In this document: positions 24,623 to 34,498 of the stretch, one piece after another
Layout of the letters: every line of letters starts with the position of its first letter
Numbering within the stretch: the first letter of the stretch is position 1
Translations under genes and position numbers: made by a program
Notes under the pieces: generated by a model
What the model was told of the DNA's origin: nothing
The model's input: only the letters and a program-made list of their open reading frames with translations
The model's database searches: none
Assembly (NCBI RefSeq): GCF_001424345.1
Contig: NZ_LMPF01000022.1
Coordinates: 413,245 to 477,244, forward strand
Direction: 5' to 3'
Source: Burkholderia sp. Leaf177
GTDB taxonomy: Bacteria; Pseudomonadota; Gammaproteobacteria; Burkholderiales; Burkholderiaceae
DNA length: 64,000 bases

Positions 24623-24661
24623 GACCCGTTCAATTTCGTTCAACGGGTCATTTTTTTTTTG
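24623..24661. terminator. Intrinsic terminator upstream of the TRAP operon
   Basis: GACCCGTT (24623-24630) pairs with AACGGGTC (24642-24649), followed by A and a run of more than ten T. It faces rightward and would insulate the TRAP/hyu operon from the degenerate region on its left. Confidence 0.8.
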
Positions 24662-24771
24662 AACTGGTGGCCGTTCGCTCCCCTATCTAAGCTGCCTGTA
24701 TGTTTATGACGAGCGACTGGACGCTGCATCGAGCGCCCGCCGCGTCCGCCCATTCATTAATAGGATTCAAG

Positions 24772-25761
24772 ATGAACGGAATTAAAAAACTGACTGCAAT
24801 CCTCGCGTTTGCGACCACGTTGACGATGCAAACGCGCGCCTTCGCGGTGGAATGGGATTTTGCAAGCGCAAACGCACCTGGAAATTATCAAACGAAACTG
24901 GACGAGAAGTTTGCAGCAGAAGTTGCTGCCGCCACGTCCAACGAAGTGAAGATCACGGTACATGCTGGTGGACAACTGGGGTTCAAGGGACCGGAGATGC
25001 TTGGCGTTATCCGCGATGGACTTGTCCCAACAGGAACGTTCATGTTTTCGCAGCAGGTCGGCATCTCGCCTGTGCTGGGTGCCGGCGCCCTGCCCTATCT
25101 GGTGTCGGGCTTTAATGAAATGAAAGTCTTCTGGACCATCGCGCGGCCAGTTTTCAACGCCGAATTCGCGAAGTTCAACCAGAAGCTGCTTGTCACCATC
25201 CCGTGGCCCGGGCAAAACGTCTTTGCCAAAACGGAGTTGTCGAGTCCGGACACGTTCAAGTCAATGAAAATCCGTACCACCGACCGCAACGGTAGCGACT
25301 ACTTCCGCACGCTGGGAGCATCGCCCGCGCAAATTCCCTGGGGCGAAGTCGTGCCCGCGCTGTCGACAGGCGTCATCAACAGCGTGTCCACATCGACCTC
25401 TTCCGCCGTCGACGGACAGTTCTGGGACTTCCAGAAAGTCTGCAACGTCGTCAACTGGCAATCGAATCTGGATGTGATCTCCGTCAATCTGGATGTCTGG
25501 AACAAGCTAAGCCCCAAAAACCAGAAGGCGATTGAAGCGGTCGCCGCGCGGCTCGAGCCGGAGTTCTGGAAAGCCGCGCAAGCAGAAGACGCGCGAAACT
25601 TCGAAACGCTCAAAGGCCGGGGAATGGAAATCTACTCGCCTCCGGCAGGCGTGCGCAGCGCCATGGCCGAAAAAGCCAAACCGAGCTGGACAGCCTATGA
25701 GCAATCGGTTCCCGCTGCAAAACCGCTGCTCGACCAGTACCTGAAAGCCGTCGGCAAATAA
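24772..25761 (+). CDS. dctP: TRAP transporter substrate-binding protein (DctP family)
   Basis: 329 aa from ATG 24772, which has AGGA 7 nt upstream and opens a signal peptide (MNGIKKLTAILAFATTLTMQ... FAVEW). Periplasmic binder: AGGQLGFKGPEMLGVIRDG, PWPGQNVFAKTE, and the conserved helix-strand around MKIRTTDRNGSDYFRTLGA, whose Arg normally grips the substrate carboxylate. First of dctPQM, which uses the sodium gradient to import organic acids. Followed by the hyu genes, so it probably brings in their substrate. Confidence 0.88.
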   Translation: MNGIKKLTAILAFATTLTMQTRAFAVEWDFASANAPGNYQTKLDEKFAAEVAAATSNEVKITVHAGGQLGFKGPEMLGVIRDGLVPTGTFMFSQQVGISPVLGAGALPYLVSGFNEMKVFWTIARPVFNAEFAKFNQKLLVTIPWPGQNVFAKTELSSPDTFKSMKIRTTDRNGSDYFRTLGASPAQIPWGEVVPALSTGVINSVSTSTSSAVDGQFWDFQKVCNVVNWQSNLDVISVNLDVWNKLSPKNQKAIEAVAARLEPEFWKAAQAEDARNFETLKGRGMEIYSPPAGVRSAMAEKAKPSWTAYEQSVPAAKPLLDQYLKAVGK

Positions 25762-25849
25762 TCAATTCTGGGCCGTGCTTGAGCACGAATATGGCACGGA
25801 TACGGGCCCGGATCCGGCCAGTACAAAGAGCTTAAGGCGGAGCGCTTCA

Positions 25850-26428
25850 ATGGAAAACATCGATACACACGTCCCGGTAGCCAACTCGCGAGTACGCCTG
25901 CTGATTCAGCGGGCGCTCCTTGCAATCGATACGGTGGCAAAGCTGGATGGCTGGCTGGGCGCGCTATGCCTGTTTCTTCTCTGCCTTCTGATGATTGCGG
26001 GCATTGTCGTCAGAACGCTGTCGAGCGCGGTGAGCTGGCTGCCGAAGGACATTCCGATTGCATGGGAGTACAGCTCCTATCTGATGGCCGTGACCTTCAC
26101 ATTCGGCGCCGCGCTCACGCTTCGAGCCGGCGGACATATCCGGGTCAGGGTGTTCTTGTCGAATGCCTCGCCCGCAGTCGTGACTGCGCTCGAATGCATC
26201 TCGAGTGCCGCCGGCCTCGCCTTCGCCACGTTTTTCACCGCTGCAATGACGCACTTTTCGTACAGGGCGTATGCCATCGACGAACGTTCGCTTGCCAGCA
26301 ATACGCCGTTGTGGATACCGGAAGCGCTCGTCGCGTTCGGCGCAATGCTGCTCGCCTTGCAGTTGCTCGCGCGTCTTGGCCAGCTCTTTCTCGGCGAGCC
26401 GGTCGAAGACAAAAACATGGTTCGCTGA
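25850..26428 (+). CDS. dctQ: TRAP transporter small permease (DctQ family)
   Basis: 192 aa with four predicted membrane helices, including LDGWLGALCLFLLCLLMIAG, ISSAAGLAFATFFTAAMTHF and IPEALVAFGAMLLALQLL. The conserved helix-2 region AWEYSSYLMAVTFTFGAAL is present. ATG 25850 has AAGGCGGAG upstream; a longer in-frame extension to 25775 is unlikely. It lies 88 bp after dctP and 33 bp before dctM. Confidence 0.85.
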   Translation: MENIDTHVPVANSRVRLLIQRALLAIDTVAKLDGWLGALCLFLLCLLMIAGIVVRTLSSAVSWLPKDIPIAWEYSSYLMAVTFTFGAALTLRAGGHIRVRVFLSNASPAVVTALECISSAAGLAFATFFTAAMTHFSYRAYAIDERSLASNTPLWIPEALVAFGAMLLALQLLARLGQLFLGEPVEDKNMVR

Positions 26429-26461
26429 TCGCGGACGGCACACCACAGACAGAGGTCGGAT

Positions 26462-27766
26462 ATGGCAATGATATTGACGACGATGGGCGTGCTGCTGTTC
26501 GGCGGATTGTCCATCGGCATCTGGGTCGGGCTGACCCTTGCAATCACAGGTTCGCTGACGCTGTTCATCTTCAAGTCGATTCCCGTGGACCGGCTGGTCG
26601 CCCAGTACGCGTGGAACATCATGACGACGCAGGAGCTGCTGGCGCTGCCGCTTTTCATCGTGATGGGCGAGATCTTGTTTCGCACCCGCATCTCGACATC
26701 GCTCTTCAAGGGACTCGCGCCATGGGCGAGTTTGTTGCCGGGCAAGCTGCTGCATTCGAATGTCATCGGATGCTCGATCTTCGCCGCGATCTCCGGTTCG
26801 TCCGCGGCGACCACGCAGATCGTCGGACGGGTCACGCTGGCCGAGCTGGACAGGCGTCACTATGACCGGCGTATTTCGATGGGCAGCCTGGCCGGCGCGG
26901 GCACGCTCGGCTTTCTGGTGCCGCCATCGAACATCATGATTGTGTATGGCGTGCTCGCGCAGGTCTCCGTACTCAAACTATTCGCCGCTGGACTAGTTCC
27001 CGCGATCCTTCTTGCGTTGTGCTTCATGGTGTGGATCATGATCCACACCACGTTAGACAAGAGCCTGATTCCCGAAGAAGAAAGCCTCAGCACCTTGCCG
27101 TGGAGCGAACGCTGGGCGTCGCTCCGACATCTGGCGCCGGTGTCGCTATTGATCCTGGCGGTGCTGGGAAGCATGTACGGCGGGCTGGTCACGCCTTCCG
27201 AAGCCGCAGCGGCGGGCGTGGTCGGCGCGCTTGGAATTGCAGGGTTTCAGAGAGATTTGAGCCTTGCGAAACTCAAGGAAGTCGGACTGGGTGCGGTGAA
27301 GACCTGCTCGATGATCGCGCTGATCATCCTGGGTGCGTCAATTCTGGGAAGCGCCTCCGCATTTCTTGGCGTGGGTCAGGCAGCCGCGAGCTTCGTGCAT
27401 GAACTGCACCTCTCGCCATTCGCCCTGCTGTTCGTGCTGTTCCTCGGCTATATCCTGCTCGGCTCGTTTCTCGAGGGCTTTTCGATCATCGTGATTACGC
27501 TCCCAATCGTATTACCGATGGTGGTAGCGGCCGGCTTCAACGCAATCTGGTTTGGCATCTTTCTAGTGATCGCAGTCGAGATCGTGCAGGTGCATCCGCC
27601 AATAGGCTTCAATCTTTTCGTGATCCAGGGCATCACGGGCGAGAAGCTGTCGGTCATCACCAAAGCCACGCTGCCTTATCTTGCGTTGCTCATCTTGTTC
27701 GGCATCACCTTGATTCTGTTTCCGGAGATTGCGCTCTGGTTGCCCGAACACCTTGGCATGAAGTGA
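26462..27766 (+). CDS. dctM: TRAP transporter large permease (DctM family)
   Basis: 434 aa with about 12 membrane segments. Typical motifs are LLALPLFIVMGEILFRT, GCSIFAAISGSSAATTQIVG, AGTLGFLVPPSNIMIVYGVL and EIVQVHPPIGFNLFVIQG. It forms the sodium-coupled channel with DctQ. All motifs are intact, so the transporter should work. The hyu genes follow after 69 bp. Confidence 0.9.
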   Translation: MAMILTTMGVLLFGGLSIGIWVGLTLAITGSLTLFIFKSIPVDRLVAQYAWNIMTTQELLALPLFIVMGEILFRTRISTSLFKGLAPWASLLPGKLLHSNVIGCSIFAAISGSSAATTQIVGRVTLAELDRRHYDRRISMGSLAGAGTLGFLVPPSNIMIVYGVLAQVSVLKLFAAGLVPAILLALCFMVWIMIHTTLDKSLIPEEESLSTLPWSERWASLRHLAPVSLLILAVLGSMYGGLVTPSEAAAAGVVGALGIAGFQRDLSLAKLKEVGLGAVKTCSMIALIILGASILGSASAFLGVGQAAASFVHELHLSPFALLFVLFLGYILLGSFLEGFSIIVITLPIVLPMVVAAGFNAIWFGIFLVIAVEIVQVHPPIGFNLFVIQGITGEKLSVITKATLPYLALLILFGITLILFPEIALWLPEHLGMK

Positions 27767-27835
27767 GCGTTCGTGGTTCGAGTTAGAGACTCACGCCGCC
27801 ACGCGGTTGTTTATCGCAGTTGAAAGGGAAAAATA

Positions 27836-29953
27836 ATGACGTCAAGGTTTGCTGTTTCAGTTGATATCGGCGGAACGTTCACAGACTTTGTCGTGCTCGA
27901 CAGCGCGAAGAGGAAAGTGACGACAGCCAAGGTGCTAAGCACACCGCACCGCTCGGAGGAAGCGATCTTCTCCGGTTTCGAGCATCTGCGAGAGCAGTCG
28001 GAACTGGATCTGGCGGATTGCGATGTCTTTCTGCATGCCACCACGGTGATCACCAACGCCGTCATTGAACGGCGGGGACATGACTTCATCCTGCTTCACA
28101 CGGAAGGATTTGGCACGACACTCGAAACTGGCCGCGAGCACCGCTACAACGTATCGAATCTCAGGCTGGCATTTCCGAAGCCGCTGACCCGGCACCGGCT
28201 CAAGATACCGGTCCGCGAACGTATCGCGCATACGGGCAAGCTCGTGCAGCAACCAGACAAGACCGCATTGATCGGCGATGTTCGCCGTCTGGTCGACGCA
28301 ACCGGCATTCGCAACTTCGCCATCTGTTTCCTGCACGCGTTTCAGAATCCGGAGAACGAGCAACGCGTGGAACACTGGCTCACTGAAGCATTTCCGGATG
28401 CGGTCATCTCGACATCCAGCGCGCTAGCGCCGCGATCCGGCGAATACGAACGCTGGATGACCTGCGCCGTCAACGCATTTACCAAGCCGTTGCTTGCGCA
28501 ATACGTGAAGCGTCTGGACGAAGGCGTGCGCGACAGGGGTTTCGCGGGCCGGCTGATGATGATGACGTCGTCCGGCCTTCCCCTTCCGATCGACCATTGC
28601 GTGCATGCGCCCGTTCGTTTGATTGAGTCCGGGCCCGCAGCGGGCGTGCTTGCCGCGCGGGAGATTGCTGCCCGCAATGCACCGGAAGGCAACGACGCGC
28701 AACACCCTACGGTGCTCGCCTATGACATGGGCGGAACGACCGCGAAAGGCGCGTTTCTCATCGAAGGCAAAGTCGATGTACATGCCGGTCTTGAAGTGGC
28801 ACGCGAGGGCGCATTCGAAGCCGGCAGCGGTTTCCCGTTGATGATTCCCGCGCTCGATCTGATCGAGATTGGCGCGGGAGGTGGCAGCATCGCGGAGGTC
28901 GATGAGCGCGGCGCAATTTCCGTCGGGCCTCGAAGCGCAGGGGCGGCGCCCGGTCCCGCCTGTTATGCGCGAGGCGGGCTGGCTGCAACCGTCACTGACG
29001 CGAATCTTTTTCTGGGCTTCCTTGGCGAAGAAAACTTCCGCAACAGCGGCATCGATGCGTCACGAGCCGAAGCGAAGCGCGCCATCCACGACAACATCGC
29101 CGCACGCCTCGATATTCCGGTGGAGCGAGCGGCAATCGGCGTTCATCGCACGATCAACGAGAACGTCGCGCGCGCGTTTCGCGTTCACGCGGCCGAGCTT
29201 GGCGTCGACTATCGCAGGGCGACGCTGGTCTGCACCGGCGGCTCGTCGCCAGTGCACGCGTTGCCTATTGCGCGGCTGTTGTCGATTCGCCGGGTGATCT
29301 TTCCGTTCGCCGCGGGCGTTGCATCGGCGATGGGCCAGTTTGCGAGCAGCGAAGGCATCGTCCTGCAGCAAACGCGAAAAAGGAATTTTGCCGAAGTCGA
29401 CCGTGACACGATCGCGCGCGAGGTCGATCAACTCGTGCAAGCGGAACCGTATGCAAGGCAACTGGTGGAAACGGGCGCGCGAACGGTCGTGAAACTTGGC
29501 ATGCGCTACGAAGGACAGGATTCCGAAGTAACGGTCGATATCTCCGATGCGGATGGTTTTCCGGACACGGGCACGATCCGCGAGCGCTTCTTCGACGCCT
29601 ACAAAGAGATTTTCGGACTGAGCTTCGCGAACTACGGCATCGAGATCAGCACGTGGATCGTGGAAGTCTCGCTGCCGGACCAGCTCAAGTCGGTCCGCGA
29701 GTTGACTTACGATGCCCTGACGCCATCGGCGAAACCGGAGAAGAACCCGCGCTCGTGCTACATCAGCTCCGACGAAACGCAGACCGAGGAATGGACCGAA
29801 GTCCCGGTCTTCAACCGCTACGCATTGCAGGCCGGCTGGACCCATGCGGGTCCAGCGCTGATAGAAGAGAACGATACGACCATTTATATTCCCGCGTACG
29901 CCCGCGTTCAGGTGGCGGCAACGCTGGATCTCATTGCGGAGATCAAGCCGTGA
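27836..29953 (+). CDS. hyuA: Hydantoinase/oxoprolinase subunit A family protein
   Basis: 705 aa. The N-terminal VDIGGTFTDFVVLDSAK is the hallmark of the HyuA/5-oxoprolinase family. A second ATPase-type motif is AYDMGGTTAKGAFLIEG near 300, then GAGGGSIAEVDERG and PACYARGG. Such proteins, with subunit B, use ATP to open hydantoin, 5-oxoproline or related rings, or to carboxylate ketones. It lies downstream of a TRAP importer and overlaps hyuB by 4 nt. The exact substrate cannot be read from sequence. Hydantoin or oxo-lactam chemistry is favoured by the Asp/Glu/hydantoin racemase-type gene at 35.7 kb. Confidence 0.85.
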   Translation: MTSRFAVSVDIGGTFTDFVVLDSAKRKVTTAKVLSTPHRSEEAIFSGFEHLREQSELDLADCDVFLHATTVITNAVIERRGHDFILLHTEGFGTTLETGREHRYNVSNLRLAFPKPLTRHRLKIPVRERIAHTGKLVQQPDKTALIGDVRRLVDATGIRNFAICFLHAFQNPENEQRVEHWLTEAFPDAVISTSSALAPRSGEYERWMTCAVNAFTKPLLAQYVKRLDEGVRDRGFAGRLMMMTSSGLPLPIDHCVHAPVRLIESGPAAGVLAAREIAARNAPEGNDAQHPTVLAYDMGGTTAKGAFLIEGKVDVHAGLEVAREGAFEAGSGFPLMIPALDLIEIGAGGGSIAEVDERGAISVGPRSAGAAPGPACYARGGLAATVTDANLFLGFLGEENFRNSGIDASRAEAKRAIHDNIAARLDIPVERAAIGVHRTINENVARAFRVHAAELGVDYRRATLVCTGGSSPVHALPIARLLSIRRVIFPFAAGVASAMGQFASSEGIVLQQTRKRNFAEVDRDTIAREVDQLVQAEPYARQLVETGARTVVKLGMRYEGQDSEVTVDISDADGFPDTGTIRERFFDAYKEIFGLSFANYGIEISTWIVEVSLPDQLKSVRELTYDALTPSAKPEKNPRSCYISSDETQTEEWTEVPVFNRYALQAGWTHAGPALIEENDTTIYIPAYARVQVAATLDLIAEIKP

Positions 29954-31644
29954 CAGCTATATCAAGCATGGACCCGGTGGACGCCGGCATTATCTGGTCA
30001 CGCTTTGTTTCCGTGGCCGACGAAATGGTCTCGGCCATGGAACGGACTGCATTTTCCACCATGGTGCGGGCGAGCGGCGATTTTTCGTGCATGTTGTTCG
30101 ATGCGCGCGGCAAGCTGATCGCTCAGGGCGCGACAAGCGTGCCGTCATTCACGGGAACGGGTCCAAGCACACTCGGGCACATGCTCGAAGCGTTCAACGC
30201 GGCCGAACTGCAGGACGGCGATATCGTGGTGACCAACGATCCGTGGATTGGAACGGGCCATACGTTCGATATCAACGTGATGAAGCCCATCTTTTTCCAT
30301 GGCGCGATCGTGGGCTTCTGTCTGACCGTATCGCATTTGGCGGACGTGGGCGGCGTGGGCATGGGATCGGTGGCACGGGACGTTTATGAAGAAGGCTTTT
30401 CGCTTCCACCCGTCAAGCTCTTTCAGGCCGGCGTCGAGAATCGCTTCGTGATCGACTTCATCCGGCATAACGTGCGCACGGTCGACTACGTGCTGGGCGA
30501 CATCTACTGCAATGTGGCCGCCTGCAACGTGGGCGCGCAGGGCCTGATCAAGATTCTTGCCGAGCACAGGCTGTCGAGCACCATCGATGCAGCCGATGCC
30601 ATCTTCGCGCTCACGCGCAAGTCGATCATCGCGAAGCTGGAAGCAATGCCGAAAGGTCGATACACGGCCACGATCCCGGTTGAAGGCGGCGGCGATTTTC
30701 CGGACATCTCGCTGTCGGTCGCCGTCACGCTGGACGATACGGGCTTTGGCTACGACTTCGCCGGAACAGACCCGGTCGTGGGCCGCGGTGTCAACGTGCC
30801 GCTCTGCTATACGCGCGCATTTTGCTACTTCTGCACGAAAGTGCTTGTCGCGCCCAACATTCCGAACAACCAGGCCATCCTCGATTTCGTCACCATCCAG
30901 GCGCCCGATAATTGCATTCTCAATGCGCTCAGGCCCAACCCCACGGGTGCGCGTCACGTGTTCGGACATTTTGTCGGTCCGCTGATTTTCAATGCGCTCG
31001 CCGATGCCTTCCCGCACGACGTGCAAGCCGATTCCGGCATGGTGTTTCAGATGAACCTTCGCGGCCAGACGCGCGCGGGCAAGCACTATTCGTCGATCTA
31101 TTTCTCGGCGGGCGGATACGGTGCATTGCTGGGCTACGATGGCCGCGCGGCATTGCCGGCACCGGCCAATATCATCGGCGGATCGGTCGAGTTCTGGGAG
31201 CAGCAGCTCGACTGCACATTCCTCAAGAAGGAAGTCCTGGAAAACACCGGCGGCGCGGGGGAATTTCAAGGCGGCAACGGGCAGGTCTTTGCCATCCGGA
31301 ACGACACGGGGCATCCGCTCGAAGCGTCGTTCATGGCATCGCGCACGCGCATTGCCGCCAAGGGATTCGCGGGCGCCAATGCGGGCGCGCACCGGCTTGT
31401 GCTCGTAGATGGCGTCGAGACCGATCCCAAGGCACGCGTGCTGATTCCGCAAGGGGGTATCGTGGAGATTCGCGATGCGGGCGGTGGCGGATTTGGTGAC
31501 CCCGATCTGCGTTCGTCCGACAAAATCAAAGCGGACCTCGAAGCCGGTTTGATCAGCGAACGGTTCGTGGAAGCGCATTATCCAAAACAATCGCGTCAGA
31601 TCGAATTGGCGGAGCATGCGGGCGCTTCTCGCGCGACTTTTTGA
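29950..31644 (+). CDS. hyuB: Hydantoinase/oxoprolinase subunit B family protein
   Basis: 564 aa. I chose the GTG at 29950, which overlaps the hyuA stop (GTGA) and has GGAG 8 nt before; the in-frame ATG at 29968 lacks a site. Family motifs: SVADEMVSAMERTAFSTMVR, ISHLADVGG-like HLADVGGVGMGS, AGKHYSSIYFSAGGYGALLG and the glycine-rich tail DAGGGGFGDPDLR. It pairs with HyuA. Both subunits look complete. Confidence 0.86.
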   Translation: MTAISSMDPVDAGIIWSRFVSVADEMVSAMERTAFSTMVRASGDFSCMLFDARGKLIAQGATSVPSFTGTGPSTLGHMLEAFNAAELQDGDIVVTNDPWIGTGHTFDINVMKPIFFHGAIVGFCLTVSHLADVGGVGMGSVARDVYEEGFSLPPVKLFQAGVENRFVIDFIRHNVRTVDYVLGDIYCNVAACNVGAQGLIKILAEHRLSSTIDAADAIFALTRKSIIAKLEAMPKGRYTATIPVEGGGDFPDISLSVAVTLDDTGFGYDFAGTDPVVGRGVNVPLCYTRAFCYFCTKVLVAPNIPNNQAILDFVTIQAPDNCILNALRPNPTGARHVFGHFVGPLIFNALADAFPHDVQADSGMVFQMNLRGQTRAGKHYSSIYFSAGGYGALLGYDGRAALPAPANIIGGSVEFWEQQLDCTFLKKEVLENTGGAGEFQGGNGQVFAIRNDTGHPLEASFMASRTRIAAKGFAGANAGAHRLVLVDGVETDPKARVLIPQGGIVEIRDAGGGGFGDPDLRSSDKIKADLEAGLISERFVEAHYPKQSRQIELAEHAGASRATF

Positions 31645-31678
31645 AAACGGTCTGACTCAAACATGAAGAGGGAACGAC

Positions 31679-32566
31679 ATGAATGGCGTGACAGAACTGG
31701 GCGGCAAGACATTCAAGCGGCGCTTCGTGCGGAGCGGTGACATCCGCTTTCATATGGTCGATGGCGGTGTGGGACCGACTGTTGTGCTGATCGCGGGCTT
31801 TCCGCAAACTGCTTACGCGTGGCGTCGTGTTCAACCCTTGCTGGCCGGCGCGTATCGCACCATTGCAATCGATCTGCCGGGCCAGGGTTATTCCGACAAG
31901 CCAACGGACGGCTACGACACACAGACGGCCGCCCGTCGTATCCATGATCTCTTGCAGCAATTGAGCGTGGGCCGGCACTTCTATGTGGGGCACGACATTG
32001 GATCGTGGATTGCGTACCCGTACGCTCACGATTACGCCGCGGATCTGGACGGCATCGTTTTTATCGACGGCAATATTCCCGGCATTACGCTCAAGGCAGA
32101 GGTCTCGGTCACCGCGCCGTCGAACTGGAAAAGCTGGCACTTTCTGTTCAACGCGGTGGACGATCTTCCCGAGGCGTTGATCGCGGGCCGAGAGCGCATT
32201 CTGATCGAATGGTTCTTTAACCGCAAAACCGCCAACGCAATGGCCACGTTCGAACCCGCCGACGTCGATCAATACGTCAAAGCCTATGCATCTCCCGGCG
32301 GCCTGCGCGGCATGCTCGGTTATTACCGGGCCGTCGAAGAAGACATGCGCCAGAATCAGAAGCTCTTTGCCAACCGGATCAAGCCGCCCGTCCTCGCGCT
32401 TGGCGGCGACGTAGGCAGCGCGCCGACAATCCACGAGTTGATGAAGCCACTTTGCGAGAACCTTCAGGGCGGCGTGATCGAGGACTGCGGACACTACATT
32501 CCCGAAGAGCAACCTGAGGCGCTCGCAGCCGAACTGATGCGCTTCTTCAACGGGTGTCTCGGATGA
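31679..32566 (+). CDS. Alpha/beta hydrolase (epoxide hydrolase/dehalogenase-like)
   Basis: 295 aa. Oxyanion segment AGFPQTAYAWR, then the nucleophile elbow VGHDIGSWIAY, in which the nucleophile is Asp rather than Ser. That is the mark of epoxide hydrolases and haloalkane/haloacid dehalogenase relatives. The cap domain covers roughly 130-210, and the catalytic His is in EDCGHYIPEEQP near the end. GAGGGA precedes the ATG. It lies 35 bp after hyuB, probably same operon. The substrate may be an ester, epoxide or halide. Confidence 0.78.
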   Translation: MNGVTELGGKTFKRRFVRSGDIRFHMVDGGVGPTVVLIAGFPQTAYAWRRVQPLLAGAYRTIAIDLPGQGYSDKPTDGYDTQTAARRIHDLLQQLSVGRHFYVGHDIGSWIAYPYAHDYAADLDGIVFIDGNIPGITLKAEVSVTAPSNWKSWHFLFNAVDDLPEALIAGRERILIEWFFNRKTANAMATFEPADVDQYVKAYASPGGLRGMLGYYRAVEEDMRQNQKLFANRIKPPVLALGGDVGSAPTIHELMKPLCENLQGGVIEDCGHYIPEEQPEALAAELMRFFNGCLG

Positions 32567-32616
32567 TTTTTTGAAACGCGCTATGCTGGCCGTCATGCAA
32601 AGCAACGGGAGGTCGA

Positions 32617-33621
32617 ATGACAGCCGGTTCGAAAAAGCAGGTTCCCGGCGATGCCGATTCATCGCCGGATTTACCGTCTCACGCGTCGCCTGAATCGCCT
32701 GCATCGCCTGAATCGCGTCGTGCCCGTTTCCCGCCGCTCAAGTCGCTGATAGCGTTCGAAGCAGCCGCCCGTCATGGCAGCTTCACCCAGGGCGCAGATG
32801 AAATCGGCATCACGACTTCAGCGGTCAGCCATCACATCCAGCAGATCGAGGATTTTCTCGGCGTGCCGCTATTCCAGCGTCACGCCGGGCGCGCCGTGGT
32901 AACCGTGGCAGGCCGAACCTATGCGCGCGAACTGGAGAAAGCTTTCGGGCTGATCGCCAATGCAACGAGCCTGATTGCGCCACGATCATGGGGAGGCGAT
33001 CTTTCCATCGCCGTGCCGAACAGTTTCTCAGTGAAATGGCTGCAACCGCGTTTGCGAACCTTTCTCAAGGCCAACCCGCTTTTCAGGGTCCGACTCGCCA
33101 CGCTGCACACGCATGAGCTCGACGCCAATCGTTATGATATTGCCATTGCGCATGGCCCTCAGACGCCGGGACTCAAGCTCGCCGAGCCGCTACTGATCGA
33201 GCGGCTCAGGCCGCTGTGCAGTCCGCAACTCGTCCAGGAACTAAATCTCAAAAGTCCCAAGGATCTCGCCAAGGCAACGCTCATTCATTCGAACAATCCG
33301 CTGAACTGGGTGGAGTACTTCCGGCGCATCGGCAACTTTGTCGTCAAGCCGGCTCACGATCTCTGGCTCGATCGTTCGGCGATGGCAGTAGAGGCCGCCG
33401 TGGAGGGGCTGGGCGTGGTGCTGGAGAGCGAGATTATCGCGGAAGAAGAGTTGCGCGATGGCAGGTTGATCGAACCGTTTCCTGATCTGAAATTCAGCGT
33501 CGAAAACATTTCCTACTACTTGCTGCGGTCCTCGAGTTTGCGCAATTCCGCCGAGGCGGCTGTGTTCGAAAAATGGCTGCGTGCCGAGCTTGAACTCGCC
33601 AATCTGCGCACGATGGTCTGA
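32617..33621 (+). CDS. LysR-family regulator, GcvA-like
   Basis: 334 aa. A Pro/Ser-rich leader of about 35 residues (ASPESPASPESRR) precedes the HTH: LIAFEAAARHGSFTQGADEI and AVSHHIQQIEDFLGVPLF. The effector domain follows with VPNSFSVKWLQPRL and IAIAHGPQTPGL, as in the GcvA subgroup. GGGAGG before the ATG supports this start, so the leader is real. It lies last in the hyu string and probably controls it or the convergent operon. No operator was clear. Confidence 0.85.
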   Translation: MTAGSKKQVPGDADSSPDLPSHASPESPASPESRRARFPPLKSLIAFEAAARHGSFTQGADEIGITTSAVSHHIQQIEDFLGVPLFQRHAGRAVVTVAGRTYARELEKAFGLIANATSLIAPRSWGGDLSIAVPNSFSVKWLQPRLRTFLKANPLFRVRLATLHTHELDANRYDIAIAHGPQTPGLKLAEPLLIERLRPLCSPQLVQELNLKSPKDLAKATLIHSNNPLNWVEYFRRIGNFVVKPAHDLWLDRSAMAVEAAVEGLGVVLESEIIAEEELRDGRLIEPFPDLKFSVENISYYLLRSSSLRNSAEAAVFEKWLRAELELANLRTMV

Positions 33622-33649
33622 AACAGATGGCACGCGCACGCCGCTGGCA

Positions 33650-34498
33650 TTACGTCGCGGCCTGCTCAAAGTCGCGTCGCCATCCCAATCCCTCAATGGT
33701 GGTCGAACGCGGCAGGTATTCGCAGCCGATCCACCCCCCATATCCGCTGTTCGCGATTGCCTGGGCGATATCGTTCCACGGCAGGCCGCCTGTGCCCGGT
33801 TCGTATCGTCCAGGCACGTCCGCGACCTGAATGTGCGCAATATCCTCCCGGTAAAGCGCGAACGCCTCAAGCACGTCAAGTCCGCTCATTCCCGCGTGAT
33901 AAAAATCGAAAAGCAGTTTGACCTTACCTTGCGGCATCTGGCGGATTATCGCGCTCGCTTGAGCGAGACTTCGTAGAAAATAACCGGGCACGTCATGCTG
34001 GTTTAGACACTCGAGTACGAAAGTCACGTTGGTTCCTTCCGAACGACGCGCGGCCCAAGCCAGATTGTCGATGAAAACAGCGTCGGCCTCCGGCATCGTG
34101 CACTCAACAGGCACCTTTCCGGCCATCAGATGAACCAGATTGCAGCCAAGTGCGTCCGCATAATCGAGCGCCTGCTCAACACCATCGCGAAACATGTCCG
34201 TGCAACCTGGAATGCAGGCGTAACCGTTGGCGCCGACTTCTGCCGAGCCGGGAACAGGCGTATTGATCAGCACTTGCGTCAGATCCCATTGCTTCAGCGC
34301 ATCTCGCAGCGACACCAGATCATAGGCATACGGTGAAGCGTATTCGACCGCCGCGAAGCCGTTTTTCGCGGCGACCTCGAAACGTTCAGTGAATGGCAGC
34401 TCCGTGAAAAGCCACTTGAGATTGGCAGCGAAGCGGACGTTCGCATGGGCTTCGTTCATCGACGTGGCGCTATCGGCAGCATTAAATTCACGATTCAT
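33650..34498 (-). CDS. Hydroxypyruvate isomerase-family TIM-barrel protein
   Basis: 282 aa, or 268 from Met15. Family text: FAANLKWLFTELPFTERFEV, GFAAVEYASPYAYD, NLVHLMAGKVP, VLECLNQHDVPGYFL (metal Glu) and KLLFDFYHAGMSGLDV (metal Asp/His), then GYGGWIGCEYLP. These are the metal-binding strands of the Hyi/OtnI group, which interconvert small hydroxy-oxo acids. It overlaps RidA by 4 nt. The substrate is probably a product of the racemase/hyu pathway; hydroxypyruvate itself is only the family name. Confidence 0.8.
   Translation of the reverse strand: MNREFNAADSATSMNEAHANVRFAANLKWLFTELPFTERFEVAAKNGFAAVEYASPYAYDLVSLRDALKQWDLTQVLINTPVPGSAEVGANGYACIPGCTDMFRDGVEQALDYADALGCNLVHLMAGKVPVECTMPEADAVFIDNLAWAARRSEGTNVTFVLECLNQHDVPGYFLRSLAQASAIIRQMPQGKVKLLFDFYHAGMSGLDVLEAFALYREDIAHIQVADVPGRYEPGTGGLPWNDIAQAIANSGYGGWIGCEYLPRSTTIEGLGWRRDFEQAAT

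Noticed and set aside
30145-31617. 490-codon frame antisense to hyuB
   Set aside because: Shadow of an intact hyuB; no motif and no ribosome site.
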